From UBA11524 sp051883695 (GTDB taxonomy: Bacteria > Bacillota > Clostridia > Christensenellales > Aristaeellaceae): 47,491 nucleotides of DNA. Numbering within the stretch: position 1 is the first letter of the stretch; every line of letters begins with the position of its first letter. Where the stretch lies: assembly GCA_051883695.1 (NCBI GenBank), contig JBJEUF010000090.1:1-47491 (forward strand), given 5' to 3'. The notes under the pieces were generated by a model. That model was given only the letters and a program-made list of their open reading frames with translations, did not search any database and had not been told where the DNA came from. Below are positions 23,451-32,355 of the stretch, piece after piece. Both the position numbers and the translations under genes were made by a program.

Positions 23451-26222
23451 TTACTTCAGGGTGATGTACTTGCCCATCATCCAGCCGTAAGTGCCCTTGT
23501 ACTCTACGTAGTACCAGCCGCTCGCGTCAATCTTCACGACATTGACGGTCTCGCCCTTGTCAATGCGCATATAGATGCCGTAGGAGGTGCTGGGGCCCTT
23601 GCGCAGCGCCACGCGGGTGCCGTTGACCACGCCGGTCTTGGAACCGGCAGGCGCCCCGGCGGTGACCGTCACGGTTGCGGAGGTCACCTCAATGCGGTTG
23701 CCGCCGGCCTCGTACACGACCACCTGCATGACATAGCTGCCGGCCACGGTGGGCGTATAGGTGAAGGAGAACTCATTGGTGCCGACGGAGGAGGACACCA
23801 CGACGCCGTCACGGAACAGCGTGTAGTCTCGGCGCACAACCGTGTTGGTGCCGCTGTAGGCGGTCACCCAGGTCACGCTGTCGCCGGTCTTGGCACTGGT
23901 GGTGCTGGGCAGGATGGTCACGGGCGTGTATTCAACAACCTTCGTCACCGCAGAGCGCTTGGTCACATACTGCCCGTCGGCAGAGTTGATGGTGACCTCC
24001 AGCGTGTAGTCACCCGCCACCGTGGGCTGGAAGTTCACGCTCAGCAATCCCGTGGTGGAGGACGTCTTGGAGCTGTTCGCCACCAGCGTGGTGCCGCGAT
24101 ACACCTTGATGGTCATCGTGTAGTCCGGACGGCCGCCGGTGTAGCTGATATCCCAGGACAGGGTCCCATAGTTGTTCATCGTGGTGGCGCTGGGCGTGAT
24201 GCTGTTGACAGCCAGCGTCGCATAGCCAACGGTGATGTTGTAGGCGATCAGGATGTCGTTCTTGTAGCGCTCAGGCGTGACCAGAATGGTGGCGTAGCCG
24301 TTGCTCAGCGCGGTCACGACATTGCCGGACAGGCTGATGGCGCCGGTGGGGTTGGACACGTCCATCAGGATCTTGTCGCCGGCTTCGGGGCAGACGCCGT
24401 GCACCAGCTCCAGGGTCTCGCCGGCGCGCAATGTGACGTTGACCACCTGCGTTGTGGGCTTGGGCGCGGCGAAGTTCATCTCGTTCCAGGTATCCTCGCA
24501 GGCGTACTGAGCCGTCACCGCGCCCAGGGAGTCGCGAACCTCAATCTGCATGGCGTACTTCTGCTCGGTCAGCAGATTGCACATCTCGTCCGTCAGCGTC
24601 ACGGCGAAGTTGTTGGTCAGGCTGGTCTCGCCCTCCGGAATCGCCGTATAGCCGTCCGAGAAATCCTGCAGTACCAGAGAGCCGGAGCCGTTCAAGCTGA
24701 CCAGCGTGTACTTGAAGGTATAGGCGCCGCTGCCGCCGGAAACGACGGTGGGCCAGACGAACACATCGCCCACATAGCCGCCGGAGATATCCTGCTTCAG
24801 CGTGGCGTTGTAGGCGCTCCAGCTGTTGATCTGCAGCGTGCCCGCCTCGGGCATGGACATCACGTTGGACCAGGGGCCGTAGCTGATGTCGCCGTTGGAG
24901 AAGGTGCGCACCGCGCGAACCTTGTAGTAATAGGTCTTGCCCTCCTCCAGGCCGGTCGCCACGAACTTGGTATCCGTGGTCTCACCGATCAGGGTGTACA
25001 GGCCGTCGATGGTGGTGGAGGAGTACACGAGGTACTTGTTCGCACCCTTGCAGGTCGCCGCGCCGCCAGGGCCGGTCCAGTCGATGGTCTGCTCCTGCTT
25101 GCCGGTGTTCTGCACCGCGCAGAGCACAGCGCCCTCCACCACGGTGAAGTAGCGGGTCTCGCTGGACAGGGAGAAGCAGTTGTAGGCGCCAACGGGCCGC
25201 ATCGCGTACACGAAGTAGTAGTACACCTCGCCGGGCGTCAGGCCCACGTCCACATAGGCGGTCACGTTGCCCGTGATGGTCAGCTTGCTGTAGCTGCCGG
25301 CGGTGCCGACCTTGCGGTAGATGACGTAACCGGTTGCGCCGGAGGAAGGCGTCCAGCTCAGCACCGCGTTGTTGCCGTCCGCGTTGACGGACAGCACCGG
25401 GCGATCCATGGGCGTGCCGCACTTGATGGGCTGAGAGTACTCGGAATAGAACTTCTCGCCGCTGGAGAAGGTACGCACCGCGCGCATGCGGAAGTAGTAG
25501 CCGGTCGCGGCTGCCAGGCCGTCCACATTGCAGTGGGTACCGGTCAGATCCTTGCGCACGTTGGCGAAGGGGCCGGATTCGCTGGTGGCCATCTCCACCT
25601 CATAGGTGGTCGCGCCGCTGACGGCGCCCCAGGTCAGGCGCAGGGTGTCCGCATCCAGGCCGCGGGGATCATTCATCGCCGGCGCCTTCAGGGTGATGAA
25701 GGGCAGCGTGTTGGACTGGGGGCTCTCCGTCACCACCAGCGAGCCATGCTCGTCATAGGAGTTGTTGCGCGCAACGATGCGGTAGTAGGCCACCGTGCCG
25801 GGTTCCACGGTCGTATCATCGTAGAACAGCTTTTCGCCGGACACCGTAACGATGCAGGCGTAGTCGCTCTCGCCGATCAGCTTGCGCAGCACGTCGTACT
25901 CCGTGGCGAAGGCGACCGGCGCCCAGGACACGCGGATCGTGTTGACGTCCACCGCGGTACCGATCAGGTTGGTGGGCTGCAGCAGCACCAGATCACGGTA
26001 GGGATCGGGGCCGTCCACGTTCTCGTTGGGGATGATCAGCAGCTCATCAGAGTCAGGAAGCTCGATGTCCCCGTCAAACGGATCCTGAACGATCTCTTCA
26101 GGCACCGAAGAGAGCACATCTTCACCGGCGTCATTGAGCACGCTGTCGCCAGGCTGCTCGGCAAGAGCCAGGCAGGGCACCAGCATGCAAATCACCAGCA
26201 GCATAGATACCAGTCGCTTCAT
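23451..26222 (-). CDS. Secreted multi-domain protein with fibronectin type III repeats and C-terminal SH3 domain, 923 aa
   Basis: Residues 1-21 are a signal peptide (MKRLVSMLLVICMLVPCLALA). After an acidic stretch come four fibronectin type III-like repeats (roughly 75-165, 170-265, 266-350, 352-450), each with the Trp and Tyr core pattern such as RLTWGAVSGATTYEVEM. These are followed by Ig-like or Big2-like beta domains (about 455-855) with conserved TVAGDYTLEV and TVAGSYVMQV motifs, and by a bacterial SH3 domain at the end (VALRKGPSTSYGIYMRI, GWMMGKYITL) that probably binds the cell wall. No catalytic domain is seen. It is a likely surface or adhesive protein. Its second FN3 repeat is closely related to one in the metacaspase protein (NDPRG-D--T-RLTW), so the two are paralogues flanking the polysaccharide operon. 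ATG 26222 follows AAGGAGTG. Confidence 0.87.
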   Translation of the reverse strand: MKRLVSMLLVICMLVPCLALAEQPGDSVLNDAGEDVLSSVPEEIVQDPFDGDIELPDSDELLIIPNENVDGPDPYRDLVLLQPTNLIGTAVDVNTIRVSWAPVAFATEYDVLRKLIGESDYACIVTVSGEKLFYDDTTVEPGTVAYYRIVARNNSYDEHGSLVVTESPQSNTLPFITLKAPAMNDPRGLDADTLRLTWGAVSGATTYEVEMATSESGPFANVRKDLTGTHCNVDGLAAATGYYFRMRAVRTFSSGEKFYSEYSQPIKCGTPMDRPVLSVNADGNNAVLSWTPSSGATGYVIYRKVGTAGSYSKLTITGNVTAYVDVGLTPGEVYYYFVYAMRPVGAYNCFSLSSETRYFTVVEGAVLCAVQNTGKQEQTIDWTGPGGAATCKGANKYLVYSSTTIDGLYTLIGETTDTKFVATGLEEGKTYYYKVRAVRTFSNGDISYGPWSNVMSMPEAGTLQINSWSAYNATLKQDISGGYVGDVFVWPTVVSGGSGAYTFKYTLVSLNGSGSLVLQDFSDGYTAIPEGETSLTNNFAVTLTDEMCNLLTEQKYAMQIEVRDSLGAVTAQYACEDTWNEMNFAAPKPTTQVVNVTLRAGETLELVHGVCPEAGDKILMDVSNPTGAISLSGNVVTALSNGYATILVTPERYKNDILIAYNITVGYATLAVNSITPSATTMNNYGTLSWDISYTGGRPDYTMTIKVYRGTTLVANSSKTSSTTGLLSVNFQPTVAGDYTLEVTINSADGQYVTKRSAVTKVVEYTPVTILPSTTSAKTGDSVTWVTAYSGTNTVVRRDYTLFRDGVVVSSSVGTNEFSFTYTPTVAGSYVMQVVVYEAGGNRIEVTSATVTVTAGAPAGSKTGVVNGTRVALRKGPSTSYGIYMRIDKGETVNVVKIDASGWYYVEYKGTYGWMMGKYITLK

Positions 26223-26285
26223 GGTCAGTGTCACTCCTTCTTCTGGGATAGTATATTTCTTTTCCAACGAATATAACGAATCACA

Positions 26286-26312
26286 TTTCCAGTCTGTTCC
26301 CTGTACTGGAAA
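26286..26312. promoter_or_regulatory. Inverted repeat in front of the FN3-SH3 gene
   Basis: TTTCCAGT and ACTGGAAA form a perfect 8-bp dyad with an 11-bp centre, between the ABC ATPase stop and the FN3-SH3 gene. On the minus strand it is not followed by a T-run, so it is not a clear terminator for the ATPase gene; it could be an operator. A possible -10 (TATACT, 26252 region) lies between it and the gene. Confidence 0.4.
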
Positions 26313-26343
26313 GTTTTCGGCAATCCGCCGGATCAGACCCGAA

Positions 26344-27198
26344 TCATTGCAGGGCGCTCCTCCCTGCTGCCTTTTGGGCCCAGGCCTCGCGCTGCTGCCG
26401 GTGGAAGCGCTCGCGGTAGTCCGCGTAGTCCGGCTCCATGGCGTCGCGCTGCGCCTGATCCATTTTCGTCCAGTCCCGCGTGAATTCCACGTAGGACGGA
26501 ACCATCACCTCCGCGTCATCAAAGCCGATCACGCGCCCCCTGTGCAGCCACATGACCCGGTCGCAGAAATGCAGCATCTGCCAGGGCGCATGGGTGACAA
26601 AGAATATAGTTTTCCCTGAATCCCGGAATTCCTGCATACGGGCCAAACATTTTTCGGAAAAAGCTGCGTCGCCCACCGAAAGGGCCTCGTCCACAATCAG
26701 AATCTCCGGATCGACGTGCACCGAAATGGCAAAGCCCAGCCGGGAACGCATACCGGAGGAGTAGGTTCGAAGGGGCTGGTCGATGTACACGCCGATCTCC
26801 GCAAAGTCGATGATGGCGTCCTCCACCGCGGCAATCTGCTTTTTCGTCAGGCCCATGAGCATGCATTTGTAGCAGATGTTCTCCCTGCCGGTGAGCTGGT
26901 CGTTCATGCCGACGTTCGCCGCCAGCATGCTGACCGTGCCGCGCACCTCGCACCGGCCGCCGGAGGGATGGGTGATGCCGGCGATGATCCTTGTCAGCGT
27001 GGACTTGCCCGAGCCGTTCAGCCCGGCCAGGCCAACGATCTCGCCGCGGATGAAATCCTGCGTCACGCCCTCCAGCGCGCTGTAGCGCATCCCCCTCGCG
27101 GGCAGTCCCAGCAACGCCCTGATGCGGTCCGATTCGCCGGTATACAGCTCGTAGGTCTTTGTCAGATTTTCGCAGCGGACGACGACATCCTGCGCCAT
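26344..27198 (-). CDS. Polysaccharide/teichoic acid ABC exporter ATPase (TagH-type), 284 aa
   Basis: This ATPase energises export of a lipid-linked surface polymer together with the permease encoded just upstream. Walker A is GLNGSGKST, the signature loop is YSSGMRSRLGF, Walker B is ILIVDEALSVGD, and the switch histidine is in FFVTHA. The SSGM signature and the SVGD after the Walker B glutamate are typical of the TagH/Wzt/RfbE branch rather than of import ATPases. There is no large carbohydrate-binding C-terminal domain, only about 50 charged residues. The ATG follows GGAGGAGGCG. It is last in a four-gene operon. The exported polymer is unknown. Confidence 0.92.
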   Translation of the reverse strand: MAQDVVVRCENLTKTYELYTGESDRIRALLGLPARGMRYSALEGVTQDFIRGEIVGLAGLNGSGKSTLTRIIAGITHPSGGRCEVRGTVSMLAANVGMNDQLTGRENICYKCMLMGLTKKQIAAVEDAIIDFAEIGVYIDQPLRTYSSGMRSRLGFAISVHVDPEILIVDEALSVGDAAFSEKCLARMQEFRDSGKTIFFVTHAPWQMLHFCDRVMWLHRGRVIGFDDAEVMVPSYVEFTRDWTKMDQAQRDAMEPDYADYRERFHRQQREAWAQKAAGRSALQ

Positions 27199-27226
27199 GG
27201 GAATCGCCTCCTCCTTTCCGTGCGCA

Positions 27227-28027
27227 TCACAGCTGGTCGATGAACCGCCTGCGCAGCCGCATGTGCAGCAGGCTGCCCAGCAGCACCAGCACGAGGGTCA
27301 GCCCCCAGAAATACAGCCCCTGCCGCCAGGTGGTCAGCAGGCCCTCGCCGTAGAGCAGGCATTTCCGGTATCCCTCGACAATGTAGGCAAAGGGATTGAG
27401 GAACATGATGATCTGCAGATTCTCCGGCAGGCTCTCCAGCGGCCAGACGACGCTGGAAATGTAGAACAGCAGCCGCATGACCGGATTGAGAAACTCGAAA
27501 AAATCGCGGTACACGGCGCTCAGGCTGCTGGTGATGAGGGTGAAGCCCAGCAGGAACGCCCAGGACGATACGAGGTAATACGCCAGCTCGAGCCAGTGCC
27601 AGGTCGGCCAGACGCCGCTGCACAGGAGCGTCACGATCAGGATGCCCATCGTCCACAGATGCTCGTAATAGGCGCGGACGATCGCCTTGACCGGCATGAT
27701 CGTCACCGGGACGCTCATGTTTTTGAGGACGTTCGCATTGGCCTGGATCGCGTTGGCGGCATTGACCGAGGAGGCGTTCATCGCCAGCCACGGCATCATA
27801 CCGCACATCAGCCAGATGGCATAGGGGAAGCCGTTGCGCGTCGCCGTCCTGAGCCCGACGGAGAACACGAACCAGTAGATGAGAATCTGCAGCAGCGGAT
27901 TGAGAAAATCCCATACCCGGCCCAGCAGCAGCTGAGAGCGCCGGGACCGGTTCTCATACAGCGCCAGACGGACGGTGCGCGGCAGATGCACGAAGATTTC
28001 CCTGAGGACGGTCAGCGCAGCCTTCAT
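27227..28027 (-). CDS. Polysaccharide/teichoic acid ABC exporter permease (TagG-type, ABC-2), 266 aa
   Basis: This integral membrane protein has about six transmembrane segments, typical of the ABC-2 family that exports teichoic acids or O-antigen-like polymers. Visible are the basic N-terminal amphipathic stretch, PLLQILIYWFVFSVGLR, the conserved WLAMNASSVNAANAIQANANVLKNMSVP motif (the NANLIKK-like region) and LNPFAYIVEGYRK near the C-terminus. Its start overlaps the end of the pyruvyl transferase-like gene by 4 bp (ATGA) and the ATPase follows after 28 bp, giving a compact export pair. Confidence 0.92.
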   Translation of the reverse strand: MKAALTVLREIFVHLPRTVRLALYENRSRRSQLLLGRVWDFLNPLLQILIYWFVFSVGLRTATRNGFPYAIWLMCGMMPWLAMNASSVNAANAIQANANVLKNMSVPVTIMPVKAIVRAYYEHLWTMGILIVTLLCSGVWPTWHWLELAYYLVSSWAFLLGFTLITSSLSAVYRDFFEFLNPVMRLLFYISSVVWPLESLPENLQIIMFLNPFAYIVEGYRKCLLYGEGLLTTWRQGLYFWGLTLVLVLLGSLLHMRLRRRFIDQL

Positions 28028-29061
28028 TTCGCCATGGCCTCCGTCAGACCGTTGCTGCGCAGGAAATCCCGGAAGCCCGCCAGGCGCTGCGGATACACCC
28101 TGTTGAACTCCGTGAAGTCCGCCAGCTCGTAGTAATACGCCAGAGGGCGCTCCATGGAAAAATCCTCCGCGCGCATCGTCGGCAGGTGGAAGAACTGCGT
28201 CATCTCCTGCATCCTCCCGTCAATGACCATCGTCAGGGCAGGAATGCCGCCGGTGATCGCCAGCACATTGCCGTGGAAGCGGCTGCCCATGGAGAAATCA
28301 AACTGCCCGAGCCATTTGACCCAGGGCTCGATCTCAAAGAAAACCCTCCTGTGCTCCTGCAGCCACGAGGAAAGGTAGGCGAACTGCGGACGGTTGTTCT
28401 GGCAGATTTCCAGCGTCAGCTCCTGCTGCGTCTGCTCCACAAAGGGCAGATGGCGGTTTGCCGCCCAGGTCAGGAATTCACATTCCGCATCTCTGAGACA
28501 GCCGTAGAAGGTCCGGAAATTGACGGTCGCCTTCATGCCCTCACGGAAGGGCTTCTTCTCCACCCGGAAGCCGTCGTCCATGCCGTGGTACAGGCTCGGG
28601 CAGCCGATGATTTGCAGGTTGAGGATGCCCAGCCGTTCCAGCACCGCCGCGCTGTATTCGCCGCGCACGCCCAGCACCGCCCGTTCGGAGATCGTCCGCA
28701 GGAGCCGCACCGTGTCCGGGTTCAGGTTGATCCTGGTGGAATCCGTCCGGCTGTGCACGCCCACGCTGATGGGCACCAGCGGCTTGTCGCCGATAGCGTC
28801 CAGCATTTTCCAGACATGCGGGTAGGTCGTGTTCTCCGTCAGCCAGATCAGCTCCGTGGTGATGTAATGCGTCACCTCCGGATCATCGCGGAAGGCGCCG
28901 GAATCAATGTCCCAAAGCGGGAAGACGCGCGGCCGGAAGATGCTTTTAAGCGCGCGGATGAACACCAGGTTGCCCGTGTTGTTGCCCACCCAGAAGAACT
29001 TCATCGGCCAGTCGTGCTTCTCAAAGCTGATCCTGTCATTCCAGAAAAGTCCGATTGCCAT
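28024..29061 (-). CDS. Polysaccharide pyruvyl transferase family protein, 345 aa
   Basis: Members transfer pyruvate from phosphoenolpyruvate to sugars of surface polymers (for example CsaB, which supports anchoring of S-layer proteins). Family marks are the N-terminal GNNTGNLVFIRAL, the middle VGVHSRTDSTRINLNPDTVRLLRTISERAVLGVRG, and the C-terminal block DFSMGSRFHGNVLAITGGIPALTM, which carries the conserved Arg-Phe-His. Length is normal. It starts 1 bp after the GT2-HAD gene ends, with GGGAGGCGG as SD, and overlaps the permease by 4 bp. The acceptor sugar is unknown. A pyruvylated polymer could anchor SLH-domain proteins, but none is seen here. Confidence 0.85.
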   Translation of the reverse strand: MAIGLFWNDRISFEKHDWPMKFFWVGNNTGNLVFIRALKSIFRPRVFPLWDIDSGAFRDDPEVTHYITTELIWLTENTTYPHVWKMLDAIGDKPLVPISVGVHSRTDSTRINLNPDTVRLLRTISERAVLGVRGEYSAAVLERLGILNLQIIGCPSLYHGMDDGFRVEKKPFREGMKATVNFRTFYGCLRDAECEFLTWAANRHLPFVEQTQQELTLEICQNNRPQFAYLSSWLQEHRRVFFEIEPWVKWLGQFDFSMGSRFHGNVLAITGGIPALTMVIDGRMQEMTQFFHLPTMRAEDFSMERPLAYYYELADFTEFNRVYPQRLAGFRDFLRSNGLTEAMAK

Positions 29062-29062
29062 G

Positions 29063-32000
29063 TCATTCCGCCTCCCCTGTCAGGAGCCGCCGGCAGCGCC
29101 TGAGCACATGCCAGCCCGAACGGCAGAGCCTCGTCAGCCGCGGATGCCCCGCCAGGCGGTATTTCGCCTCGGCTTTGAGGGCGCCCCGATCGTGCAGGAG
29201 CAGCGAAACCGTCCTTTTCGCCGTCAGCCTCGTCCCATTTGCCGGCCGTTCCGGCTCGCGGCAGGCCCCGTTCGCCTCTGCGCTCTGCACCCGGATCAGC
29301 GCCGCAAGGTCCAGATCGTCCCGTCCGGCAAAGACCGTATCCTCAAACCGGATGCCCGACATCATGTCCAGATCCCTGTCGCTCAGATACCGCAGCGCGC
29401 TCTCAAAGGGCATGGAGCAGACAACGGGGTCGAGCGTCTCCGCCAGCGTGCCCCGGAAGCACCCGGTATAATCCCGGACGAAGCGGAGCGCGTTGCGCTG
29501 CACATCCCGGATGAAAAACCGCGCAGCCGCGTTGTATTCGCTCTCTCCGCAGACCGGCTCCGCGCCCGTCGGTGTGCGCCGGAACCCGATGCAGGGTGCC
29601 TCGTCGGAGGAGAGCAGGAATTCGCGGAACGCGCCGGACATGGCGGGCTTCATCCGGTAGAAGCAGCGCGCCTCAAAATCATAGGCACGGGCGAGCCGCT
29701 GGCATTCCCTGCCGTCGCCGTGCACGAAATAGACCGGGATGCTCCGGCAGGCCAGCTGGTTGAGCGCAGCCTGCAAGCGTCCGCTGTAGCCCATATCGAA
29801 GCAGGCGGTTCCCGGCGTGAGCACCGGCTCAAAGTACGCCTGCAGATCGTTGTAGGCCCTCTGATGCCGCAGCCCGTCGTACAGGTTGTCCAGATACCAG
29901 CGGATGAATTCCAGATACCGGTGCCGCCCCGCAAAGGGGGCTTCCCAGTCAAAGCCCGCCGCTTCGGCTGCCTGCCGCAGCTGCTCCTCCGTCCGCTGCA
30001 CGGTGCAGAAGCCCAGCAGCTCCAGCAGCTTCCGGACGGAATAGGCAGGGGCGTTCACGGGCAGCGCATAGAAATCAGACGGATTGACCGTCAGCGCGGG
30101 CAGCAGACAGCGGCGGGACGCAGGCCGGTAATCCGTCTGCAGGCCGTCCTGCTCCGTGAGGATCATGTCGACCGCCTGCTTGACGAGCCAGCCGTCCCGC
30201 GCGAGGAAAACGAGCTTCGTCACGCCATCCCTTCGGGCCTGCCGGACAAGCCATTGCGCCAGCGACAGCACATGTCCGCCGACCGCGTAGTAGCCCAGCA
30301 GGGCCGGCGAAGCGCCAAAGGCACAGTCCGGCGAGGTGGCGGCAAACCCGTTGTCAAAGAAGCGGTTCGCCGTCAGCGCCTGCATGCAGCGGAAGGACAG
30401 CGATTGCTGCATCGAATGCTCGCTGCTGAAGGAGGCGGCGCTCTGCAGCCCGAATCGGCCCAGCCCCGTGCGCTTCCGGTCCGTCATCACGTCCATCGCC
30501 CGCGGGTGATGCATGGCACGGATGCCCAGCCGCCGGGGCTGCACATAATCCTTCTCCCAGCTGTCGCCGATGTGCAGCACGGTGCCCGGCGCCGCCGCCA
30601 GCTCCGTCAGCATCCTCCTGTACAGGCCGCCGTCCCATTTCAGGGCGTTCTGCTCATTGGACAGGAAGAACGCATCCCAGCCGGAAACGCCGCACCTGTT
30701 CAGCATCTGCGCGATGGTATCGCCGTCCAGGTACATATCGCTGCAAAGCACCACGCGCCTGCCCATCGCCTTGGCCAGGCGGTAGAGCTGCACGCCGGAT
30801 TCCCGCGGCTGGCAGAAGCCGATTTCCGCCTCCATCTCCGCAAAGCGCATCATTTCCGTGCACTCTTGGGAAGCGCCGCAGGTGGTCTGCATCGTCCGGG
30901 TGATATCATAGAGGTAGATTTCATTGCGGCCCTTTTCCGTGTGGGAGCGGGCATAGGCCTCCGCTTCCGACCGCGCCTCGCCATAGGACAGGATGCAGCG
31001 GCGGTTCTCGCGCTGCCATCTGTCCTCCAGCATGGAGAACAGGTCCGCCGGCTGCCGGAAGGGACGCTGAATCAGCGTATCGAACACATCGAAGGAAACC
31101 GTCTGCGGGACAAAGCCGTCCAGCCCGGCAATGGCCCGCTTGATGCGTTCCAGGCCGTCATGCCACGGCATGGTGTGCCGGTCGAACCACCAGATTTCCG
31201 CGTTGTCCTGCGGCGCGTCCGCATCAAAGTGCGGGGCGAGGCGCCCGGTCAGCTCATCCGCAGAACCGTCCGGGGCGTACCTGCGCCGCATCTGCGCCCA
31301 CATCCGGGCATACCAGCGCCGGGCGTTCATCAGGTGGCTGAGGTTCTCCTCGTCCCCCTTTTCCCGCAGGAAGGCGTCCGCAAACTCAAACACGCGGACA
31401 ATGCTGTGGTAATGGCGGAAGAAGCGCTCCCGGTCCTGCCGCTCCGAATTGGTTGCGGAGGTCGGATGGGTGCAGTAGAACACGCCGTCGTTCCGGATGC
31501 GCGCGAAGGACTGCGCTTCATGGAGCAGCACGCAGGAATACGCCACGTCCTCCGTCATGACGACATGTCCGGTGAGCCTTCTGAGATAGGGCATGCAGCG
31601 CTCGAACAGGCTGCGGCGGTACACCTTGTTCCAGACGGTGTGCCAGCTGTAGCAGTGCAGCTCCTGCCCGTAGAAGGCGCGGCGCACGTCCGCCCCGTAC
31701 AGGCAGTCCGCCGGGACGCACTCGCTGTGCACCGGCCGCACGAGCCTGCTGCCGTCCTGCTCCACCCAGACCGTATCGCCCATGACGACCTCAAAGCCGC
31801 CGCCGTCGGCATGGGCCACCGCAGCACGGTAAAAATCGACGGATACATAATCGTCGCTGTCCAGGAACGCGATATAATCGCCCCGGGCCGCTTCAACGCC
31901 CGTGAGACGCGCCGCAAAAAGCCCACGGTTTTCCGTGTGCCTGCAAATGCGGAAGCGGCTGTCCCGCGCCGCGTATTCCTCCATGATACCGCCTGCGCAG

Positions 32001-32137
32001 TCGGGCGACGCATCGTCCACCAAGATGAACTCCGCGTCCTTCATGGTCTGCTCTGCCAGGGAATCGAGGCATTTCCGCAGGTATTTTTCCGTCCCGTACA
32101 CCGGAACGACAACTGACAGCCTGACGGCCAAGCCCAC
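29063..32137 (-). CDS. Large GT2 glycosyltransferase-HAD fusion protein, 1024 aa
   Basis: The first 230 residues are a family 2 glycosyltransferase (GT-A fold): SVVVPVYGTEKYLRKCLDSL, VDDASPDCAG, and the DxD-type FLDSDD. From about residue 340 there is a HAD phosphatase-like domain: motif I FDVFDTLI, motif II LCSDMYLDG and motif IV LHIGDSWEKD. The remaining 400 or so residues include KLVFLARDGWLVKQAVDM and FDMGYSGRLQAAL, a C-terminal region often found attached to such HAD domains in capsule and teichoic acid clusters, function unknown. It likely builds part of the polymer exported by the TagGH-type transporter. First gene of the operon, starting with GTG behind AAGGGAG and a promoter at 32181-32209. 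Confidence 0.85.
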   Translation of the reverse strand: MGLAVRLSVVVPVYGTEKYLRKCLDSLAEQTMKDAEFILVDDASPDCAGGIMEEYAARDSRFRICRHTENRGLFAARLTGVEAARGDYIAFLDSDDYVSVDFYRAAVAHADGGGFEVVMGDTVWVEQDGSRLVRPVHSECVPADCLYGADVRRAFYGQELHCYSWHTVWNKVYRRSLFERCMPYLRRLTGHVVMTEDVAYSCVLLHEAQSFARIRNDGVFYCTHPTSATNSERQDRERFFRHYHSIVRVFEFADAFLREKGDEENLSHLMNARRWYARMWAQMRRRYAPDGSADELTGRLAPHFDADAPQDNAEIWWFDRHTMPWHDGLERIKRAIAGLDGFVPQTVSFDVFDTLIQRPFRQPADLFSMLEDRWQRENRRCILSYGEARSEAEAYARSHTEKGRNEIYLYDITRTMQTTCGASQECTEMMRFAEMEAEIGFCQPRESGVQLYRLAKAMGRRVVLCSDMYLDGDTIAQMLNRCGVSGWDAFFLSNEQNALKWDGGLYRRMLTELAAAPGTVLHIGDSWEKDYVQPRRLGIRAMHHPRAMDVMTDRKRTGLGRFGLQSAASFSSEHSMQQSLSFRCMQALTANRFFDNGFAATSPDCAFGASPALLGYYAVGGHVLSLAQWLVRQARRDGVTKLVFLARDGWLVKQAVDMILTEQDGLQTDYRPASRRCLLPALTVNPSDFYALPVNAPAYSVRKLLELLGFCTVQRTEEQLRQAAEAAGFDWEAPFAGRHRYLEFIRWYLDNLYDGLRHQRAYNDLQAYFEPVLTPGTACFDMGYSGRLQAALNQLACRSIPVYFVHGDGRECQRLARAYDFEARCFYRMKPAMSGAFREFLLSSDEAPCIGFRRTPTGAEPVCGESEYNAAARFFIRDVQRNALRFVRDYTGCFRGTLAETLDPVVCSMPFESALRYLSDRDLDMMSGIRFEDTVFAGRDDLDLAALIRVQSAEANGACREPERPANGTRLTAKRTVSLLLHDRGALKAEAKYRLAGHPRLTRLCRSGWHVLRRCRRLLTGEAE

Positions 32138-32180
32138 TCCACTCCCTTCGGCGGCAACGTTCCAGCATCATCCAACGTCC

Positions 32181-32209
32181 ATTTTAGCATATCGCGCCGG
32201 GAAAGGCAA
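32181..32209 (-). promoter_or_regulatory. Sigma-A-type promoter of the surface polysaccharide operon
   Basis: On the minus strand TTGCCT (32209-32204), 17-bp spacer, TAAAAT (32186-32181), 44 bp before the GTG start. Confidence 0.7.
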
Positions 32210-32271
32210 GAGGCCGCAGGGGGATTCGGCGCGCTTTCCCTGTGATGATTGTAACATTCTCCCCCGTTCTC

Positions 32272-32300
32272 TTGACCAAACTCTGCTAATTGCCTATAAT
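32272..32300 (+). promoter_or_regulatory. Sigma-A-type promoter of the metacaspase gene
   Basis: TTGACC (32272-32277), 17-bp spacer, perfect TATAAT (32295-32300), 56 bp before the start codon. Confidence 0.85.
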
Positions 32301-32355
32301 AAAGGAGTTGATAGGATTGTGCGTTGCATACGGACAATTTAGAGGAGGTCATGCT

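Noticed and set aside
23388..26276. 962-codon open frame opposite the FN3-SH3 gene
   Set aside because: It is the antisense shadow of a GC-rich gene with clear domains; the antisense product is rich in Gly, His, Ala and Val with no recognisable domain, and it has no SD at its start.
28907..32116. 1069-codon open frame opposite the GT2-HAD gene
   Set aside because: Antisense shadow of a gene with glycosyltransferase and HAD motifs and a good operon context.
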